Assembly (NCBI RefSeq): GCF_918797505.1
Contig: NC_092796.1
Coordinates: forward strand, 31,320,098-31,384,097
Reading direction: 5' to 3'
From: Bemisia tabaci
Lineage: Eukaryota; Arthropoda; Insecta; Hemiptera; Aleyrodidae
DNA: 64,000 nt
The notes below the pieces were generated by a model. That model saw only the letters and a program-made list of their open reading frames with translations. It searched no databases and was not told the origin of the DNA. The translations under genes were made by a program, and so were the position numbers. Below are positions 63,746 to 64,000 of this stretch, one piece after another; within the stretch, counting starts at the first letter, position 1, and each line of letters begins with the position of its first letter.

Positions 63746-64000
63746 TAAACAAGCAGTTCCAACGCCAAAGCGTTGGAGGGCGCTTCTTTAACACTGCGCA
63801 TGCGAGGAACGTTTTCATACGGCCAAGCGAGAGTATTGCGGACGGACGATGTATAACAAATTGCCTACGTGAAGGTGGTCCGGCAGCAACATACCCGCCG
63901 CTAGTCTCTGGAAAACAATAGAAAATAGTAGTTGCGTACGTTGCCAGCGAGCGCGCTGCGAGCGCATCTGTTTCAATTACCTAGCATCGAGTCGGGCCTC

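Larger units (their letters stand above)
60352..64000. mobile_element. 3.6-kb element Q with 255-bp terminal inverted repeats
   Basis: 60352-60606 and 63746-64000 are inverted copies of each other, apparently differing at a single position (about 60356). The arms contain CCAACGCTTTGGCGTTGG (itself a hairpin), CGCGCTCGCTGGCAACGTAC and ACCACCTTCACGTAGGC. The right arm touches the window edge, so the true end may lie beyond. The 3.1-kb interior holds older repeats (M at 61974, T at 62262, D at 62535) and no recognisable transposase. Confidence 0.85.

Noticed and set aside
60352..64000. Maverick/Polinton or viral element based on long terminal inverted repeats
   Set aside because: The interior is only 3.1 kb, with no integrase, polymerase, protease or capsid-like frame.

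Overview
This is a eukaryotic, intron-rich, repeat-saturated A+T-rich window, most probably from an insect. The evidence is a beaten-path (beat) type immunoglobulin gene (an arthropod family), an insect-style M1 aminopeptidase and a KLF15-type zinc finger, all split by GT-AG introns that are full of short inverted-repeat transposons. The MITE load would suit a hemipteran such as a whitefly, but that is inference. No bacterial, viral or organellar gene order is visible.

Genes. (1) Left edge, minus strand: the 5' part of a divergent, secreted M1-family aminopeptidase, four exons (7396-7730, 2211-2396, 1270-1422, 534-658) with matching splice phases; it runs off the left edge before the catalytic domain. 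(2) Inside its first intron, on the plus strand: the terminal coding exon of a KLF15-like transcription factor (5697-6257), followed 13 bases later by a MITE that carries the only nearby AATAAA. (3) Plus strand, tentative: a two-exon small acidic/basic protein (29704-29902 joined in phase to 35908-36095) with an RVxF-like motif and a CCC cluster. (4) Right part, minus strand: the last three coding exons of a beat-like protein (59495-59628, 50747-50963, 47602-47744), giving the end of an Ig domain and a hydrophobic tail that looks like a GPI-anchor signal; the 5' exons lie beyond the right edge or were not found.

Repeats fill most of the rest. At least twenty families are recognisable by comparing the window with itself. 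They include hAT-like MITEs with perfect 8-bp target duplications (family D, eight copies; family E, three copies; family M, four copies including a 2.5-kb element), a piggyBac-like element with TTAA flanks and asymmetric internal repeats, three families with CACTG ends (A, B, AA), long palindromes, a 3.6-kb element with 255-bp terminal inverted repeats at the right edge, a 101-bp satellite with a two-unit higher-order pattern, a CGATCGAT-rich minisatellite and several simple repeats. Many are nested (F in E, D in H, D in M, I in R, B in S, B in X, U in T, N in M, V in P), so the order of insertion can be read directly.

The genes show no sign of acting as one pathway: they look like unrelated neighbours in an expanded genome. 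No CRISPR array, operon or defence system is present. Family letters are local names used only here.
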